Below are positions 16,978 through 27,636 of a DNA stretch of 64,000 bases, piece by piece. Source of the stretch: Pseudomonas sp. PDM14 (GTDB lineage: Bacteria; Pseudomonadota; Gammaproteobacteria; Pseudomonadales; Pseudomonadaceae). Location: contig NZ_JACVAQ010000003.1 in assembly GCF_014851905.1 (NCBI RefSeq), forward strand, positions 1-64,000, in the 5' to 3' direction. The translations under genes were made by a program, and so were the position numbers. The notes beneath the pieces were generated by a model. The model saw only the letters and a list, made by a program, of their open reading frames with translations. It ran no database searches and was not told the origin of the DNA. Numbering within the stretch: position 1 is the stretch's first letter; each line of letters begins with the position of its first letter.

Positions 16978-17448
16978 ATGCCAAGACGTCGTGTAGCAGC
17001 TAAGCGTGAGATTCTGGACGATCCGAAATACGGAAGCCTGATTCTCGCCAAATTCATGAACCACGTGATGGAAAGCGGCAAGAAAGCAGTCGCCGAGCGC
17101 ATCGTTTACGGTGCCCTGGAAACTGTCAAAGCGCGCAAGAACAGCGATCCCCTGGAGATCTTCGAGAAAGCTCTCGACGCCATCGCTCCGCTGGTCGAAG
17201 TGAAGTCCCGCCGTGTAGGCGGTGCGACTTACCAGGTTCCGGTCGAAGTTCGCCCATCCCGTCGTAACGCCCTGGCCATGCGCTGGCTGGTGGACTACGC
17301 CCGCAAGCGCGGTGAGAAGTCCATGGCTCTGCGCCTTGCTGGCGAGCTCCTGGATGCTGCCGAAGGCAAAGGTGCTGCAGTTAAGAAGCGTGAAGACGTA
17401 CACCGTATGGCTGAGGCCAACAAGGCCTTCTCGCACTACCGCTTCTAA
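16978..17448 (+). CDS. rpsG: 30S ribosomal protein S7
   Basis: S7 organises the 3' major domain of 16S rRNA near the E site and is the usual autogenous regulator of the str operon. The 156-residue protein starts [19 protein letters not shown] and ends with the RNA-binding tail [13 protein letters not shown]. The ATG lies after GAGGGCTTATC. The intercistronic gap to rpsL (104 bases) contains GGGCGTAACC and CCGGGCTAACC elements that could fold for S7 binding, but I cannot model that with certainty. Confidence 0.98.
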   Translation: MPRRRVAAKREILDDPKYGSLILAKFMNHVMESGKKAVAERIVYGALETVKARKNSDPLEIFEKALDAIAPLVEVKSRRVGGATYQVPVEVRPSRRNALAMRWLVDYARKRGEKSMALRLAGELLDAAEGKGAAVKKREDVHRMAEANKAFSHYRF

Positions 17449-17478
17449 TTTCAGTGCTTCTAAATTTGCGAGGGCTTT

Positions 17479-19584
17479 ATGGCTCGTACTACACCGATTA
17501 ATCGCTACCGTAACATCGGTATCGTGGCTCACGTGGATGCTGGTAAAACCACTACCACCGAGCGCGTCCTTTTTTACACCGGCAAAAGCCACAAAATGGG
17601 CGAGGTGCATGATGGCGCCGCGACCACAGACTGGATGGTGCAGGAGCAGGAGCGTGGTATTACCATCACTTCCGCTGCTATCACCGCCTTCTGGAAGGGC
17701 TCCGAGAAGCAGTACAAGGACGAGCACCGCTTCAACGTCATCGATACCCCCGGTCACGTGGACTTCACTATCGAAGTAGAGCGCTCCCTGCGCGTACTCG
17801 ACGGCGCTGTCGTGGTGTTCTGTGGTACCTCGGGCGTTGAGCCGCAGTCGGAAACCGTATGGCGTCAGGCCAACAAATACGGCGTCCCGCGTCTTGTTTA
17901 CGTAAACAAGATGGACCGTGCTGGTGCAGACTTCCTGCGCGTGATCAGTCAGATCAAGCAGCGCCTGGGTCACACCCCGGTTCCAATCCAGCTGGCTATC
18001 GGTTCCGAAGACAACTTCCAGGGTCAGATCGATCTGATCAACATGCAGGCTGTTTACTGGAACGATGGCGACAAGGGCATGGTTCCTGTTCGCAAGGAAA
18101 TCCCTGCTGAGTTGCTGGCAGACGCCGAGAAGTGGCGCAGCAACATGGTAGAGGCTGCTGCCGAAGCCAACGAAGAGCTGATGAACAAGTACCTCGAGGG
18201 TGAAGAGCTCACCATCGAAGAAATCAAGCTCGCTCTGCGTCAGCGCACTATTGCTGGTGAGATCGTTCTGGCTGTCTGCGGTTCTTCCTTCAAGAACAAG
18301 GGTGTTCCCCTGGTTCTCGACGCCGTTATCGACTTCCTGCCTGCTCCGACCGACATTCCCGCTATCAAGGGTTCCAACCCGGATAACGAGGACGAGGAAA
18401 TGGAGCGTCATGCAAGTGACGACGAGCCTTTCGCGGCTCTGGCGTTCAAGATCGCTACCGACCCATTCGTGGGTACCCTGACCTTCGTCCGTGTTTACTC
18501 GGGCGTTCTGGCCTCCGGCGACGGTGTGGTCAACTCGGTCAAGGGCAAAAAAGAGCGCGTGGGTCGTATGGTGCAAATGCACGCCAACGCCCGCGAAGAG
18601 ATCAAGGAAGTGCGCGCTGGTGACATCGCGGCCTTGATCGGCATGAAGGACGTCACCACTGGTGAGACTTTGTGCAACGCTGACAAGCCGATCATTCTGG
18701 TTCGCATGGACTTCCCGGAGCCGGTTATTTCGGTTGCCGTAGAGCCTAAGACCAAGGACGACCAGGAAAAAATGGGTATCGCTCTGGGCAAGCTTGCTCA
18801 GGAAGACCCGTCTTTCCGCGTCAAGACCGATGAAGAGACTGGCCAGACCATCATCTCCGGTATGGGCGAGTTGCACCTGGACATCCTGGTCGACCGCATG
18901 CGCCGTGAGTTCAACGTCGAAGCCAACATCGGTAAGCCTCAGGTTTCCTATCGTGAGCGCATCACGAAGAACTGCGAAATCGAAGGCAAGTTCGTTCGTC
19001 AGTCCGGTGGTCGTGGTCAGTTCGGTCACTGCTGGGTTCGCTTCGCACCTGCTGATGAAGGTCAGGAAGGTCTGCAGTTCGTCAACGAAGTGGTAGGTGG
19101 TGTTATTCCGAAGGAATACATCCCGGCGATCCAGAAGGGTATCGAAGAGCAGATGAAGAACGGCGTCGTTGCCGGTTATCCGCTGATCGGCCTGAAGGCT
19201 ACCGTTTTCGACGGCTCCTACCACGATGTCGACTCCAACGAGATGGCGTTCAAGGTGGCTGCTTCCATGGCGACCAAGCAACTGGCCCAGAAGGGCGGTG
19301 GTGAGTTGCTTGAGCCGATCATGGCGGTAGAGGTCGTTACTCCTGAGGACTATATGGGTGACGTGATGGGCGACCTTAACCGCCGTCGCGGCATGATCTT
19401 GGGTATGGAAGACACGGTCTCCGGCAAAGTAATTCGCGCCGAAGTTCCGCTGGGCGAGATGTTCGGTTACGCGACCGATGTCCGCTCCATGTCCCAGGGT
19501 CGCGCGAGCTACTCTATGGAATTCAAGAAATACAACACAGCTCCGTCGCATATCGTCGAGTCTGTAACCAAAAAACAAGGCTAA
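17479..19584 (+). CDS. fusA: Elongation factor G
   Basis: EF-G drives ribosomal translocation and, with RRF, ribosome recycling. The 701-residue protein has the GTPase motifs AHVDAGKT (17-24), DTPGHVDF (near 90) and NKMDR (near 144), then domains II-V ([12 protein letters not shown] in domain III). The sequence is close to P. aeruginosa FusA1. The ATG follows GCGAGGGCTTT. The stop is 30 bases from the second tuf gene. Fusidic-acid and aminoglycoside-adaptation positions cannot be judged without an alignment. Confidence 0.98.
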   Translation: MARTTPINRYRNIGIVAHVDAGKTTTTERVLFYTGKSHKMGEVHDGAATTDWMVQEQERGITITSAAITAFWKGSEKQYKDEHRFNVIDTPGHVDFTIEVERSLRVLDGAVVVFCGTSGVEPQSETVWRQANKYGVPRLVYVNKMDRAGADFLRVISQIKQRLGHTPVPIQLAIGSEDNFQGQIDLINMQAVYWNDGDKGMVPVRKEIPAELLADAEKWRSNMVEAAAEANEELMNKYLEGEELTIEEIKLALRQRTIAGEIVLAVCGSSFKNKGVPLVLDAVIDFLPAPTDIPAIKGSNPDNEDEEMERHASDDEPFAALAFKIATDPFVGTLTFVRVYSGVLASGDGVVNSVKGKKERVGRMVQMHANAREEIKEVRAGDIAALIGMKDVTTGETLCNADKPIILVRMDFPEPVISVAVEPKTKDDQEKMGIALGKLAQEDPSFRVKTDEETGQTIISGMGELHLDILVDRMRREFNVEANIGKPQVSYRERITKNCEIEGKFVRQSGGRGQFGHCWVRFAPADEGQEGLQFVNEVVGGVIPKEYIPAIQKGIEEQMKNGVVAGYPLIGLKATVFDGSYHDVDSNEMAFKVAASMATKQLAQKGGGELLEPIMAVEVVTPEDYMGDVMGDLNRRRGMILGMEDTVSGKVIRAEVPLGEMFGYATDVRSMSQGRASYSMEFKKYNTAPSHIVESVTKKQG

Positions 19585-19614
19585 TCCAGCCCTTTAGGCA
19601 AGAGGTTCACTGTC

Positions 19615-20808
19615 GTGGCTAAAGAAAAGTTCGAACGTAACAAACCGCACGTCAACGTAGGCACCATCGGTCACGTTGACCACGGTAAAACCACTCTGAC
19701 CGCTGCTCTGACCCGCGTTTGCTCCGAAGTATTCGGTAGCGCCCGTGTCGACTTCGACAAGATCGATAGCGCCCCGGAAGAAAAAGCTCGCGGTATCACC
19801 ATCAACACCGCTCACGTAGAGTACGACTCCTCTGTTCGTCACTACGCGCACGTTGACTGCCCGGGTCACGCTGACTATGTGAAGAACATGATCACTGGTG
19901 CTGCCCAGATGGACGGCGCGATCCTGGTTTGCTCCGCTGCTGACGGCCCGATGCCGCAGACTCGCGAGCACATCCTGCTGTCCCGTCAGGTAGGTGTTCC
20001 GTACATCGTTGTCTTCCTGAACAAGGCTGACATGGTTGACGACGCCGAGCTGCTGGAACTGGTCGAGATGGAAGTTCGTGACCTGCTGTCCACCTACGAC
20101 TTCCCGGGCGACGACACTCCGATCATCATCGGTTCCGCTCTGATGGCTCTGAACGGCCAAGACGACAACGAAATGGGCACCAGCGCTGTGAAGAAGCTGG
20201 TTGAAACTCTGGATAGCTACATTCCAGAGCCGGTTCGTGCCATCGATAAGCCGTTCCTGATGCCGATTGAAGACGTTTTCTCGATCTCCGGCCGCGGTAC
20301 TGTAGTTACCGGTCGTGTAGAGCGCGGTATCGTCAAGATCCAGGAAGAAATCGAAATCGTTGGTCTGCGTGACACCACCAAGACCACCTGCACCGGCGTT
20401 GAAATGTTCCGCAAGCTGCTCGACGAAGGTCGTGCTGGCGAGAACTGCGGTGTACTGCTGCGCGGCACCAAGCGTGACGACGTAGAGCGTGGTCAGGTTC
20501 TGGCCAAGCCGGGCACCATCAAGCCGCACACCAAGTTCGAAGCTGAAGTGTACGTTCTGTCCAAAGAAGAGGGTGGTCGTCACACTCCGTTCTTCAAAGG
20601 CTACCGTCCGCAGTTCTACTTCCGTACCACTGACGTGACCGGTTCGTGCGAACTGCCGGAAGGCGTTGAGATGGTAATGCCGGGCGACAACGTGAAAATG
20701 GTTGTCACCCTGATCAAGCCGATCGCCATGGAAGACGGCCTGCGTTTCGCGATTCGCGAAGGCGGCCGTACCGTTGGCGCCGGCGTGGTTGCCAAGATCG
20801 TCGAGTAA
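19615..20808 (+). CDS. tufA: Elongation factor Tu, second copy
   Basis: The protein is identical in all 397 residues to the copy at 3095. It is last in the str operon, behind fusA. The start is GTG here and ATG in the other copy. The remaining eight base differences I found are all synonymous (for example GTG/GTA near codon 41 and GGA/GGC in the GRGT block). Flanking sequences diverge immediately outside the gene. Such uniformity across 16.5 kb points to gene conversion. A strong terminator ends the operon. Confidence 0.98.
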   Translation: MAKEKFERNKPHVNVGTIGHVDHGKTTLTAALTRVCSEVFGSARVDFDKIDSAPEEKARGITINTAHVEYDSSVRHYAHVDCPGHADYVKNMITGAAQMDGAILVCSAADGPMPQTREHILLSRQVGVPYIVVFLNKADMVDDAELLELVEMEVRDLLSTYDFPGDDTPIIIGSALMALNGQDDNEMGTSAVKKLVETLDSYIPEPVRAIDKPFLMPIEDVFSISGRGTVVTGRVERGIVKIQEEIEIVGLRDTTKTTCTGVEMFRKLLDEGRAGENCGVLLRGTKRDDVERGQVLAKPGTIKPHTKFEAEVYVLSKEEGGRHTPFFKGYRPQFYFRTTDVTGSCELPEGVEMVMPGDNVKMVVTLIKPIAMEDGLRFAIREGGRTVGAGVVAKIVE

Positions 20809-20826
20809 TCGAAGATCGCGTTAAAA

Positions 20827-20856
20827 GAAAAGGCCCTTCGGGGCCTTTTCTGTTTT
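20827..20856 (+). terminator. str operon terminator
   Basis: GAAAAGGCCC (20827-20836) pairs perfectly with GGGCCTTTTC (20841-20850) around a TTCG tetraloop, followed by TGTTTT. Confidence 0.92.
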
Positions 20857-20868
20857 CTGGTGTGGGCG

Positions 20869-20897
20869 TTGACACTCCCTGGGTGCATCCGTACAAT
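20869..20897 (+). promoter_or_regulatory. Sigma70 promoter of the S10 operon
   Basis: A perfect TTGACA at 20869-20874, a 17-base spacer and TACAAT at 20892-20897. It is followed by a leader of about 58 bases to rpsJ that includes a GGGCGTAGTCCGTCC hairpin. Confidence 0.88.
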
Positions 20898-20962
20898 CAC
20901 GCCTCCTTTTAACGGGCGTAGTCCGTCCGTTGGGGATAGCAGAGATAGAGTCTGAGGTCAAA

Positions 20963-21274
20963 ATGCAAAACCAACAAATCCGTATTCGGTTGAAGGCTTT
21001 TGACCATCGCCTGATCGATCAATCCACCCAGGAAATCGTGGAAACCGCGAAACGTACTGGTGCTCAGGTGCGTGGTCCTATTCCTCTGCCTACTCGCAAG
21101 GAGCGTTTCACTGTACTGGTCTCTCCGCACGTCAACAAAGACGCGCGCGATCAGTATGAGATTCGCACTCATAAGCGTGTTCTGGACATCGTCCAGCCGA
21201 CGGATAAAACCGTTGACGCGCTGATGAAGCTTGATCTTGCGGCTGGCGTGGAAGTGCAGATCAGCCTCGGCTAA
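20963..21274 (+). CDS. rpsJ: 30S ribosomal protein S10
   Basis: S10 is a 30S head protein that also binds NusB (and contacts NusG) to couple transcription and translation. I choose the ATG at 20963, giving 103 residues starting [19 protein letters not shown], over the in-frame ATG-less extension starting at 20930, because the family length is 103 and GAGG lies 8 bases upstream (20954-20957). It is the first gene of the S10 operon. The C-terminus [14 protein letters not shown] is standard. Confidence 0.98.
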
Positions 21275-21356
21275 AACCTTGGGGTTTTAGTCGTGTAACG
21301 CTCTGAAATGGGCGGCCATAGCGGGTGAAAGCCCCGTACACTCATGAGGTTACAAC

Positions 21357-21992
21357 ATGACTATTGGTGTAGTCGGTCGTAAGTGCGGCATGACCCGCAT
21401 TTTCACCGAAGAAGGTGTCTCCATTCCGGTTACGGTCATTGAGATCGAGCCGAATCGCGTCACTCAATTCAAAAATGAAGAAAGCGACGGCTATCGCGCT
21501 GTGCAGGTTACCGTTGGTGAGCGTCGTGCTTCCCGCGTAACCAAGGCTCAGGCTGGCCACTTTGCCAAGGCAAATGTCGCTGCTGGTCGCGGTGTCTGGG
21601 AATTCCGTCTTGAAGAAGGCGAATACCAGGCTGGCGATCAGATCACCGCAGAGTTGTTCCAGGCTGGTCAGCTGGTGGATGTCACTGGCGAATCCAAGGG
21701 TAAAGGCTACGCCGGTACCATCAAGCGCTGGAACTTCCGTGGCCAAGACAACACTCACGGTAACTCCGTCTCTCACCGCGCCCCGGGCTCCATCGGCCAG
21801 TGCCAGACTCCTGGTCGTGTATTCAAGGGCAAAAAAATGTCCGGTCATATGGGCGCTGAGCGCGTGACCGTGCAGTCCCTGGAAGTTGTGCGCGTCGACG
21901 CTGAACGCAATCTGCTGCTCGTCAAGGGTGCCGTTCCTGGCGCTACTGGCGGCAACCTGGTTGTGCGTCCGGCTGCCAAGGCTCGCGGTTAA
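21357..21992 (+). CDS. rplC: 50S ribosomal protein L3
   Basis: L3 is an early 50S assembly protein whose extended loop reaches the peptidyl transferase centre. The 211-residue protein begins [19 protein letters not shown] and carries the extension loop [20 protein letters not shown] with the glutamine-containing [15 protein letters not shown] after it, the methylation target in many gammaproteobacteria. The ATG follows CATGAGGTTACAAC. The 82-base gap from rpsJ holds an AAAACC..GGTTTTAG hairpin at 21273-21290, too weak to be called a terminator. Confidence 0.98.
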   Translation: MTIGVVGRKCGMTRIFTEEGVSIPVTVIEIEPNRVTQFKNEESDGYRAVQVTVGERRASRVTKAQAGHFAKANVAAGRGVWEFRLEEGEYQAGDQITAELFQAGQLVDVTGESKGKGYAGTIKRWNFRGQDNTHGNSVSHRAPGSIGQCQTPGRVFKGKKMSGHMGAERVTVQSLEVVRVDAERNLLLVKGAVPGATGGNLVVRPAAKARG

Positions 21993-22006
21993 GGGGAGAT
22001 GCTGAG

Positions 22007-22609
22007 ATGCAATTGAATGTAAATAACGCTCAGGCGATCGAAGTCTCCGAAGCAACCTTCGGTAGCGAGTACAACGAGACTCTGGTTCACCAGGCCGTTG
22101 TCGCTTACATGGCTGGCGGCCGTCAGGGCAGCAAGCAGCAGAAGACCCGTTCCGACGTGTCCGGTGGCGGTAAGCGCCCGTGGCGTCAGAAAGGTACTGG
22201 TCGTGCTCGTGCCGGTACTACTCGTGGTCCGATCTGGCGTGGCGGTGGTGTGACCTTCGCTGCTCGCCCGCAGAACCATGATCAGAAGCTCAACAAGAAG
22301 ATGTATCGCGCCGCTCTGCGCTCGATCCTCTCCGAGCTGGTGCGTCTGGATCGTCTGGTTGTCGTGGAAGATTTCGCTGTTGATGCACCGAAAACCAAGG
22401 TTCTCCTGGACAAGCTGACTGGCATGGGTCTGAACGACGTTCTGATCGTGTCCGAGGCTGTCGATCAGAATCTGTACCTGGCTGCGCGCAACCTGCCGCA
22501 CGTCGACGTACGTGACGTTCAGGGTTCCGACCCGGTCAGCCTGATCGCCTACGACAAGGTGTTGATCACCGTGTCCGCCGTGAAGAAATTCGAGGAGCTG
22601 CTGGGATGA
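22007..22609 (+). CDS. rplD: 50S ribosomal protein L4
   Basis: L4 assembles with domain I of 23S rRNA and lines the exit tunnel; in E. coli it also represses the S10 operon by attenuation. The 200-residue protein has the tunnel loop [19 protein letters not shown] (about 63-81), where macrolide-resistance changes occur; it looks wild type. The ATG follows GGGGAGATGCTGAG. The stop overlaps the rplW start by four bases (ATGA). Confidence 0.98.
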   Translation: MQLNVNNAQAIEVSEATFGSEYNETLVHQAVVAYMAGGRQGSKQQKTRSDVSGGGKRPWRQKGTGRARAGTTRGPIWRGGGVTFAARPQNHDQKLNKKMYRAALRSILSELVRLDRLVVVEDFAVDAPKTKVLLDKLTGMGLNDVLIVSEAVDQNLYLAARNLPHVDVRDVQGSDPVSLIAYDKVLITVSAVKKFEELLG

Positions 22610-22908
22610 ACCAGGAACGCGTATTCAAAGTGCTGGTTGGCCCGCATATCTCCGAGAAAGCCACCGTGCTGGCAGATGGCAAGAGCCAATTCGTTTTCAA
22701 GGTTGCTACTGATGCAACCAAGCTGGAAATCAAGAAGGCCGTCGAAAGCCTGTTCAGCGTGAAAGTTGCCGCCGTCAACACCCTGAATGTTCAGGGCAAG
22801 ACCAAGCGCACTGCTCGCGGTCTGGGCAAGCGTAACGACTGGAAGAAGGCGTACATCGCTCTTCAGCCGGGCCAGGATCTCGATTTCACTACCAGCAGTG
22901 CTGAGTAA
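22606..22908 (+). CDS. rplW: 50S ribosomal protein L23
   Basis: L23 lies at the tunnel exit and docks signal recognition particle and trigger factor. The 100-residue protein has the family N-terminus ([19 protein letters not shown]) and the central motif [20 protein letters not shown], the rRNA-contacting loop. It starts within the rplD stop. The gap of 14 bases to rplB carries GTAGGGGTGCATC as its ribosome site. Confidence 0.98.
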   Translation: MNQERVFKVLVGPHISEKATVLADGKSQFVFKVATDATKLEIKKAVESLFSVKVAAVNTLNVQGKTKRTARGLGKRNDWKKAYIALQPGQDLDFTTSSAE

Positions 22909-22922
22909 GGTAGGGGTGCATC

Positions 22923-23744
22923 ATGGCAATCGTTAAATGCAAACCGACTTCCGCAGGCCGCCGTTTCGTGGTCAAGGTGGTCAATCAGGAGCTGCACAAA
23001 GGCGCTCCTTATGCTCCGCTGCTCGAGAAGAAGTCGAAGACTGGCGGCCGTAACAACAACGGTCGTATCACCACTCGTCACATCGGTGGTGGTCACAAGC
23101 AGCATTACCGTCTGGTCGACTTCCGTCGCAACAAGGATGGCATTCCAGCCATCGTTGAGCGCGTGGAATATGACCCGAACCGTACCGCGCACATCGCTCT
23201 GCTGAAATATGCCGATGGTGAGCGTCGTTACATCATCGCTCCAAAAGGCGTGAGCGCTGGCGACCAGCTGATCTCTGGTGCTGCTGCACCGATCAAAGCT
23301 GGCAACAGCCTGCCGCTGCGTAACATTCCGCTGGGTTCGACCATTCATGGTGTCGAGCTGAAGCCGGGCAAAGGTGCTCAGATCGCTCGTTCCGCTGGTG
23401 CTTCGGCTCAGCTGGTCGCTCGTGAAGGCGCTTACGTGACCCTGCGTCTGCGTTCCGGCGAAATGCGTAAAGTGCTGGCCGAATGCCGCGCGACCCTGGG
23501 CGAGGTCTCGAACTCCGAGCACAGCCTGCGTTCGCTGGGTAAAGCTGGTGCCAAACGTTGGCGTGGTGTTCGCCCGACCGTTCGCGGCGTGGCGATGAAC
23601 CCGGTAGACCACCCACATGGTGGTGGTGAAGGTCGTACCTCTGGTGGCCGTCATCCGGTGTCTCCATGGGGCTTCCCGACTAAGGGCGCGAAGACTCGTG
23701 GTAACAAACGCACCGACAACATGATCGTCCGTCGTCGCAAGTAA
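22923..23744 (+). CDS. rplB: 50S ribosomal protein L2
   Basis: L2 is essential for subunit joining and for building the peptidyl transferase site. The 273-residue protein carries the hallmark [21 protein letters not shown] (about 225-245, including the conserved histidine) and the N-terminal [19 protein letters not shown] type block. The N-terminus here reads [17 protein letters not shown]. It is 16 bases ahead of rpsS. Confidence 0.98.
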   Translation: MAIVKCKPTSAGRRFVVKVVNQELHKGAPYAPLLEKKSKTGGRNNNGRITTRHIGGGHKQHYRLVDFRRNKDGIPAIVERVEYDPNRTAHIALLKYADGERRYIIAPKGVSAGDQLISGAAAPIKAGNSLPLRNIPLGSTIHGVELKPGKGAQIARSAGASAQLVAREGAYVTLRLRSGEMRKVLAECRATLGEVSNSEHSLRSLGKAGAKRWRGVRPTVRGVAMNPVDHPHGGGEGRTSGGRHPVSPWGFPTKGAKTRGNKRTDNMIVRRRK

Positions 23745-23760
23745 CTAGAGGGATACGACA

Positions 23761-24036
23761 GTGCCGCGTTCTCTGAAAAAAGGTCCTTTTATCGATCTTC
23801 ACCTACTGAAGAAGGTCGAAGTGGCGGTGGAAAAGAACGATCGCAAGCCGGTTAAAACCTGGTCGCGCCGTTCCATGATCCTGCCGCAAATGGTCGGTCT
23901 GACCATTGCTGTGCATAACGGTCGTCAACATGTCCCGGTTTTGATTAACGAAGACATGGTCGGCCATAAACTCGGCGAGTTCGCTGGTACCCGCACTTAT
24001 CGTGGGCACGTGGCGGACAAGAAAGCCAAGCGTTAA
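23761..24036 (+). CDS. rpsS: 30S ribosomal protein S19
   Basis: S19 lies in the 30S head near the A-site finger and bridges to the 50S subunit. The 91-residue protein starts [19 protein letters not shown] and ends [16 protein letters not shown], both family standard. The start codon is GTG at 23761, set by AGAGGGATACGACA upstream and by the absence of an alternative. It lies 11 bases before rplV. Confidence 0.98.
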   Translation: MPRSLKKGPFIDLHLLKKVEVAVEKNDRKPVKTWSRRSMILPQMVGLTIAVHNGRQHVPVLINEDMVGHKLGEFAGTRTYRGHVADKKAKR

Positions 24037-24047
24037 GGGGTAGGGAA

Positions 24048-24380
24048 ATGGAAGTAGCCGCTAAGTTGTCGGGCGCTCGCATCTCCGCCCAGAAAGCCCG
24101 CTTGGTCGCCGACCAGATCCGCGGGAAGAAGGTGGGCGAAGCGCTCAACCTCCTGGCTTTCAGCAGTAAGAAAGCCGCCGAGATCATCAAGAAAGTGCTG
24201 GAGTCGGCCGTAGCCAACGCCGAGCACAACGAAGGCGCAGACGTTGATGACCTGAAGGTCAGCACCGTTTTCGTCAACGAAGGGCGTTCGCTGAAGCGCA
24301 TCATGCCGCGTGCCAAAGGCCGCGCTGATCGCATCGTCAAGCGGTCTTGCCATATCACTGTCAAGGTTGCGGACAAGTAA
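24048..24380 (+). CDS. rplV: 50S ribosomal protein L22
   Basis: L22 lines the nascent-chain tunnel; changes in its beta hairpin give macrolide resistance. The 110-residue protein has the N-terminal [22 protein letters not shown] type block (here within residues 3-25). The hairpin [20 protein letters not shown] (about 82-101) is of normal length, with no deletion. The ATG follows AAGGGGTAGGGAA, and 13 bases separate its stop from rpsC. Confidence 0.98.
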   Translation: MEVAAKLSGARISAQKARLVADQIRGKKVGEALNLLAFSSKKAAEIIKKVLESAVANAEHNEGADVDDLKVSTVFVNEGRSLKRIMPRAKGRADRIVKRSCHITVKVADK

Positions 24381-24393
24381 CGGAGTCGATCAG

Positions 24394-25080
24394 ATGGGTC
24401 AGAAAGTACATCCCACTGGCATTCGCCTGGGAATCGTCAAGGAGCACACCTCCGTTTGGTACGCAGACAAGCGTCAATACGCTGATTATCTGTTTGCCGA
24501 CCTCAAGGTTCGTGAGTATCTCCAAGACAAACTAAAAAGCGCGTCCGTAAGCCGTATCGACATCGCTCGTCCGGCTCAGACTGCACGCATCACCATCCAC
24601 ACCGCTCGTCCCGGCATCGTGATCGGCAAGAAAGGTGAGGATGTTGAGAAGCTGCGTCAGGACCTGACCAAGCAAATGGGTGTGCCGGTGCACATCAACA
24701 TCGAAGAGATCCGCAAGCCGGAGCTCGACGGTCTGCTCGTAGCACAAAGCGTTGCTCAGCAGCTGGAGCGTCGTGTGATGTTCCGCCGCGCCATGAAACG
24801 TGCCGTACAGAACGCCATGCGTATTGGTGCCAAGGGCATCAAGATCCAGGTGAGCGGTCGTCTTGGCGGTGCAGAAATCGCTCGTACCGAGTGGTATCGC
24901 GAAGGTCGTGTGCCTCTGCACACCCTGCGTGCCGATATCGATTACGCCACTTACGAAGCGCACACCACTTACGGTGTGATTGGTGTGAAGGTTTGGATCT
25001 TCAAGGGTGAGGTCATTGGTGGCCGCACTGAAGAGCTGAAGCCGCAAGCGCCCGCTCCTCGTAAAAAAGCTGCCAAGTAA
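24394..25080 (+). CDS. rpsC: 30S ribosomal protein S3
   Basis: S3 guards the mRNA entry channel and has helicase activity with S4 and S5. I place the start at the ATG at 24394 ([17 protein letters not shown]), 228 residues, because an upstream in-frame extension from 24310 would overlap rplV by 71 bases and lies outside the family. The KH motif [15 protein letters not shown] is near 60. The C-terminal tail is Lys/Pro/Ala-rich (PAPRKKAAK). It lies in the S10 operon, 12 bases from rplP. Confidence 0.98.
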   Translation: MGQKVHPTGIRLGIVKEHTSVWYADKRQYADYLFADLKVREYLQDKLKSASVSRIDIARPAQTARITIHTARPGIVIGKKGEDVEKLRQDLTKQMGVPVHINIEEIRKPELDGLLVAQSVAQQLERRVMFRRAMKRAVQNAMRIGAKGIKIQVSGRLGGAEIARTEWYREGRVPLHTLRADIDYATYEAHTTYGVIGVKVWIFKGEVIGGRTEELKPQAPAPRKKAAK

Positions 25081-25092
25081 GGAGTACGCAAA

Positions 25093-25506
25093 ATGCTGCA
25101 ACCCAAGCGTACAAAATTCCGCAAGCAGATGACTGGCCACAACCGTGGTCTGGCTCAGCGCGGTAGCAAAGTCAGCTTCGGCGAATTCGCCCTGAAAGCT
25201 GTTGCACGTGGTCGCCTGACTGCCCGTCAGATCGAGGCTGCTCGTCGTGCCCTGACTCGTCACGTTAAGCGTGGCGGTAAAATCTGGATCCGTGTGTTCC
25301 CGGACAAACCTGTAACCAAAAAGCCCCTCGAAGTTCGTATGGGTAAAGGTAAGGGTGGCGTTGAGTACTGGGTGGCACAAATCCAACCGGGCAAGGTGCT
25401 GTACGAGATCGAAGGTGTTCCAGAAGAGCTGGCGCGTGAGGCATTCGCCCTGGCTGCTGCAAAGCTGCCCCTCGCCACCTCCTTTGTTAAGCGGACGGTG
25501 ATGTGA
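25093..25506 (+). CDS. rplP: 50S ribosomal protein L16
   Basis: L16 helps shape the A-site tRNA pocket and is the target of avilamycin/evernimicin-type changes. The 137-residue protein starts [18 protein letters not shown] and holds the conserved arginine of [20 protein letters not shown] near 81 of mature numbering in the [13 protein letters not shown] block. Its TGA shares a base with the rpmC ATG (TGATG), so the two are translationally coupled. Confidence 0.98.
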   Translation: MLQPKRTKFRKQMTGHNRGLAQRGSKVSFGEFALKAVARGRLTARQIEAARRALTRHVKRGGKIWIRVFPDKPVTKKPLEVRMGKGKGGVEYWVAQIQPGKVLYEIEGVPEELAREAFALAAAKLPLATSFVKRTVM

Positions 25507-25697
25507 TGAAAGCGAATGAACTTCGTGAAAAATCGGTTCAGCAGCTGAACGAGCAACTGCTCGGTCTGCTGCGCGATCAGTTCAATCTGCGTATGCAGAA
25601 AGCGACTGGTCAGTTGGGGCAGTCTCACCTGCTCTCGCAAGTGAAGCGCGATATTGCTCGCGTGAAGACTGTGCTCAACCAGCAGGCAGGTAAGTAA
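25506..25697 (+). CDS. rpmC: 50S ribosomal protein L29
   Basis: A small helical protein near the tunnel exit that helps recruit trigger factor and SRP. I take the ATG at 25506 ([19 protein letters not shown]), giving 63 residues as in P. aeruginosa, not the GTG one codon upstream. The helical hairpin is complete, ending [20 protein letters not shown]. It overlaps the rplP stop by one base and lies two bases before rpsQ. Confidence 0.97.
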   Translation: MKANELREKSVQQLNEQLLGLLRDQFNLRMQKATGQLGQSHLLSQVKRDIARVKTVLNQQAGK

Positions 25698-25699
25698 TC

Positions 25700-25966
25700 A
25701 TGGCTGAAGCTGAGAAAACCGTCCGCACGCTGACTGGCCGCGTCGTCAGCGACAAGATGGACAAGACCATTACCGTTCTGATCGAGCGTCGCGTTAAGCA
25801 CCCGATCTACGGCAAATACGTGAAGCGTTCGACCAAGCTGCACGCCCACGACGAAAGCAACCAGTGCAAGATCGGCGACAAGGTCACCATTCGTGAGACC
25901 CGTCCGCTGGCCAAGACCAAGTCTTGGGCTCTGGTCGAAGTCGTCGAACGTGCCGTGGAAGTCTAA
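25700..25966 (+). CDS. rpsQ: 30S ribosomal protein S17
   Basis: S17 is a primary 16S-binding protein with an OB fold that nucleates the 5' domain. The 88-residue protein reads [20 protein letters not shown] at its start and has the motif [21 protein letters not shown] near 60-80. It ends the S10 operon; 23 bases separate it from rplN. I see no terminator in that gap, so the S10 and spc operons are probably co-transcribed here. Confidence 0.98.
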   Translation: MAEAEKTVRTLTGRVVSDKMDKTITVLIERRVKHPIYGKYVKRSTKLHAHDESNQCKIGDKVTIRETRPLAKTKSWALVEVVERAVEV

Positions 25967-25989
25967 GGACTAGGGGTCGGAGAAATTAT

Positions 25990-26358
25990 ATGATTCAGAC
26001 TCAATCCATGCTCGACGTCGCTGACAACAGCGGTGCTCGTCGCGTTATGTGCATCAAGGTCCTTGGTGGTTCGCACCGTCGTTATGCCGGTATTGGCGAT
26101 ATCATCAAGGTCACCGTGAAGGAAGCAATTCCGCGCGGTAAAGTGAAGAAAGGCCAGGTGATGACCGCTGTCGTGGTCCGCACCCGTCACGGCGTTCGTC
26201 GCCCTGATGGCTCGATCATCCGCTTTGATGGCAACGCTGCTGTTCTGCTGAACACCAAGCAAGAGCCGATCGGCACCCGTATCTTCGGGCCAGTGACTCG
26301 TGAACTTCGTACTGAGAAGTTCATGAAGATCGTCTCGCTCGCCCCCGAAGTGCTGTAA
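25990..26358 (+). CDS. rplN: 50S ribosomal protein L14
   Basis: L14 forms an intersubunit bridge and is the binding site of the silencing factor RsfS. The ATG at 25990 gives 122 residues beginning [20 protein letters not shown], the family standard; earlier in-frame codons would run into rpsQ. The conserved [14 protein letters not shown] block appears here as [20 protein letters not shown]. It is the first gene of the spc group. GGTCGGAGAAATTAT is the ribosome site. Confidence 0.98.
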   Translation: MIQTQSMLDVADNSGARRVMCIKVLGGSHRRYAGIGDIIKVTVKEAIPRGKVKKGQVMTAVVVRTRHGVRRPDGSIIRFDGNAAVLLNTKQEPIGTRIFGPVTRELRTEKFMKIVSLAPEVL

Positions 26359-26370
26359 GGAGAAGCCGTC

Positions 26371-26685
26371 ATGCAAAAGATTCGTCGTGACGACGAGATC
26401 ATCGTGATCGCCGGCAAAGACAAAGGTAAGCGTGGCAAGGTGCTCAAGGTTCTCGCTGACGACCGTCTGGTCGTTGGTGGGATCAACCTGGTGAAGCGCC
26501 ATACCAAGCCGAACCCGATGCTGGGTGCTCAAGGCGGTATCGTCGAGAAAGAGGCGCCTCTGCACGTCTCTAACGTCGCCATTTTCAACAGCGAAACCAA
26601 CAAGGCTGACCGCGTTGGTTTCAAAGTCGAAGACGGCAAGAAAATTCGTGTCTTCAAGTCCACCCAAAAGCCGGTTGGCGCTTGA
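26371..26685 (+). CDS. rplX: 50S ribosomal protein L24
   Basis: L24 is one of the two initiators of 50S assembly and contains a KOW motif ([20 protein letters not shown], about 6-25). It has 104 residues, ending [14 protein letters not shown]. The ATG follows AAGGAGAAGCCGTC, a strong ribosome site. It sits 12 bases after rplN and 19 before rplE, in the usual spc order. Confidence 0.98.
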   Translation: MQKIRRDDEIIVIAGKDKGKRGKVLKVLADDRLVVGGINLVKRHTKPNPMLGAQGGIVEKEAPLHVSNVAIFNSETNKADRVGFKVEDGKKIRVFKSTQKPVGA

Positions 26686-26704
26686 GAATCATAGGTAAAA
26701 CACC

Positions 26705-27244
26705 ATGGCACGACTGAAAGAGATTTACCGGAACCAAATCGCGCCCAAGCTGAAGGAAGAGCTGCAGCTGGGCAACGTGATGGAAGTTCCGCGCGTTACC
26801 AAGATCACCCTGAACATGGGTATCGGCGAAGCGATCGGTGACAAGAAAATCATCGAGCACGCTGTTGCTGACCTGGAAAAGATCACCGGTCAAAAAGCCG
26901 TCGTGACCTACGCCCGCAAGTCGATTGCAGGCTTCAAGGTTCGTGAAGGTTGGCCGATCGGTGTCAAGGTGACCCTGCGTCGCGATCGTATGTACGAATT
27001 CCTGGATCGCCTGCTCGCGATCTCCCTGCCGCGCGTGCGTGACTTCCGCGGCCTGAATGCCAAGTCCTTCGACGGTCGTGGCAACTACAGCATGGGCGTC
27101 AAAGAGCAGATCATCTTCCCGGAAATCGATTACGACAAGATCGATGCGCTGCGTGGTCTGGACATCACCCTGACTACCACCGCCCGTACGGATGATGAAG
27201 GTCGCGCTCTGCTGCGTGCTTTCAACTTCCCGTTCCGCAACTGA
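26705..27244 (+). CDS. rplE: 50S ribosomal protein L5
   Basis: L5 binds 5S rRNA in the central protuberance and touches the P-site tRNA. It has 179 residues, starting [19 protein letters not shown], with the 5S contact region [16 protein letters not shown] (here [20 protein letters not shown]) and the C-terminal [16 protein letters not shown]. The spacing to rpsN is 14 bases with TTGGAGTTTGGATC as the ribosome site of the next gene. Confidence 0.98.
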   Translation: MARLKEIYRNQIAPKLKEELQLGNVMEVPRVTKITLNMGIGEAIGDKKIIEHAVADLEKITGQKAVVTYARKSIAGFKVREGWPIGVKVTLRRDRMYEFLDRLLAISLPRVRDFRGLNAKSFDGRGNYSMGVKEQIIFPEIDYDKIDALRGLDITLTTTARTDDEGRALLRAFNFPFRN

Positions 27245-27258
27245 TTGGAGTTTGGATC

Positions 27259-27564
27259 ATGGCCAAAACGAGCATGAAAAACCGCGAGCTGAAGCGTCAG
27301 CAAACGGTAGCCAAGTACGCCAAAAAGCGTGCTGAGCTGAAAGCTACTATTGCCAACCCTAACTCCACTGCGGAGCAGCGTTGGGAAGCCCAGGTAGCCC
27401 TGCAAAAGCAACCGCGTGACGCCAGCGCCAGCCGCCTGCGTAACCGTTGCCGCATCACCGGCCGTCCACACGGCGTATACCGCAAGTTCGGCCTCGGCCG
27501 TAACAAGCTGCGTGAAGCAGCAATGCGCGGTGATGTACCAGGCCTGGTGAAAGCCAGCTGGTAA
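27259..27564 (+). CDS. rpsN: 30S ribosomal protein S14, zinc-independent form
   Basis: S14 assembles late in the 30S head near the A site. The 101-residue protein is the long form, without the CxxC pairs of the zinc-binding type; the core motif [20 protein letters not shown] (about 68-87) is intact. Unusually for the spc operon, two hairpins and a promoter lie between it and rpsH. In P. aeruginosa the order rpsN-rpsH is the same. Confidence 0.97.
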   Translation: MAKTSMKNRELKRQQTVAKYAKKRAELKATIANPNSTAEQRWEAQVALQKQPRDASASRLRNRCRITGRPHGVYRKFGLGRNKLREAAMRGDVPGLVKASW

Positions 27565-27568
27565 AAAC

Positions 27569-27636
27569 AAAGCCGGCCTAGCGCCGGCTTTGTCGTTTAT
27601 CTGAATCAAGCCCCTTTTGGGGCTTGATTCATTTTT
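27569..27636 (+). terminator. Tandem terminator hairpins inside the spc operon
   Basis: Two hairpins follow rpsN. The first is AAAGCCGGC/GCCGGCTTT (27569-27577 with 27583-27591). The second is a 13-bp perfect stem TGAATCAAGCCCC/GGGGCTTGATTCA around TTTT (27602-27631) followed by five T. The second meets every criterion for an intrinsic terminator. Confidence 0.85.
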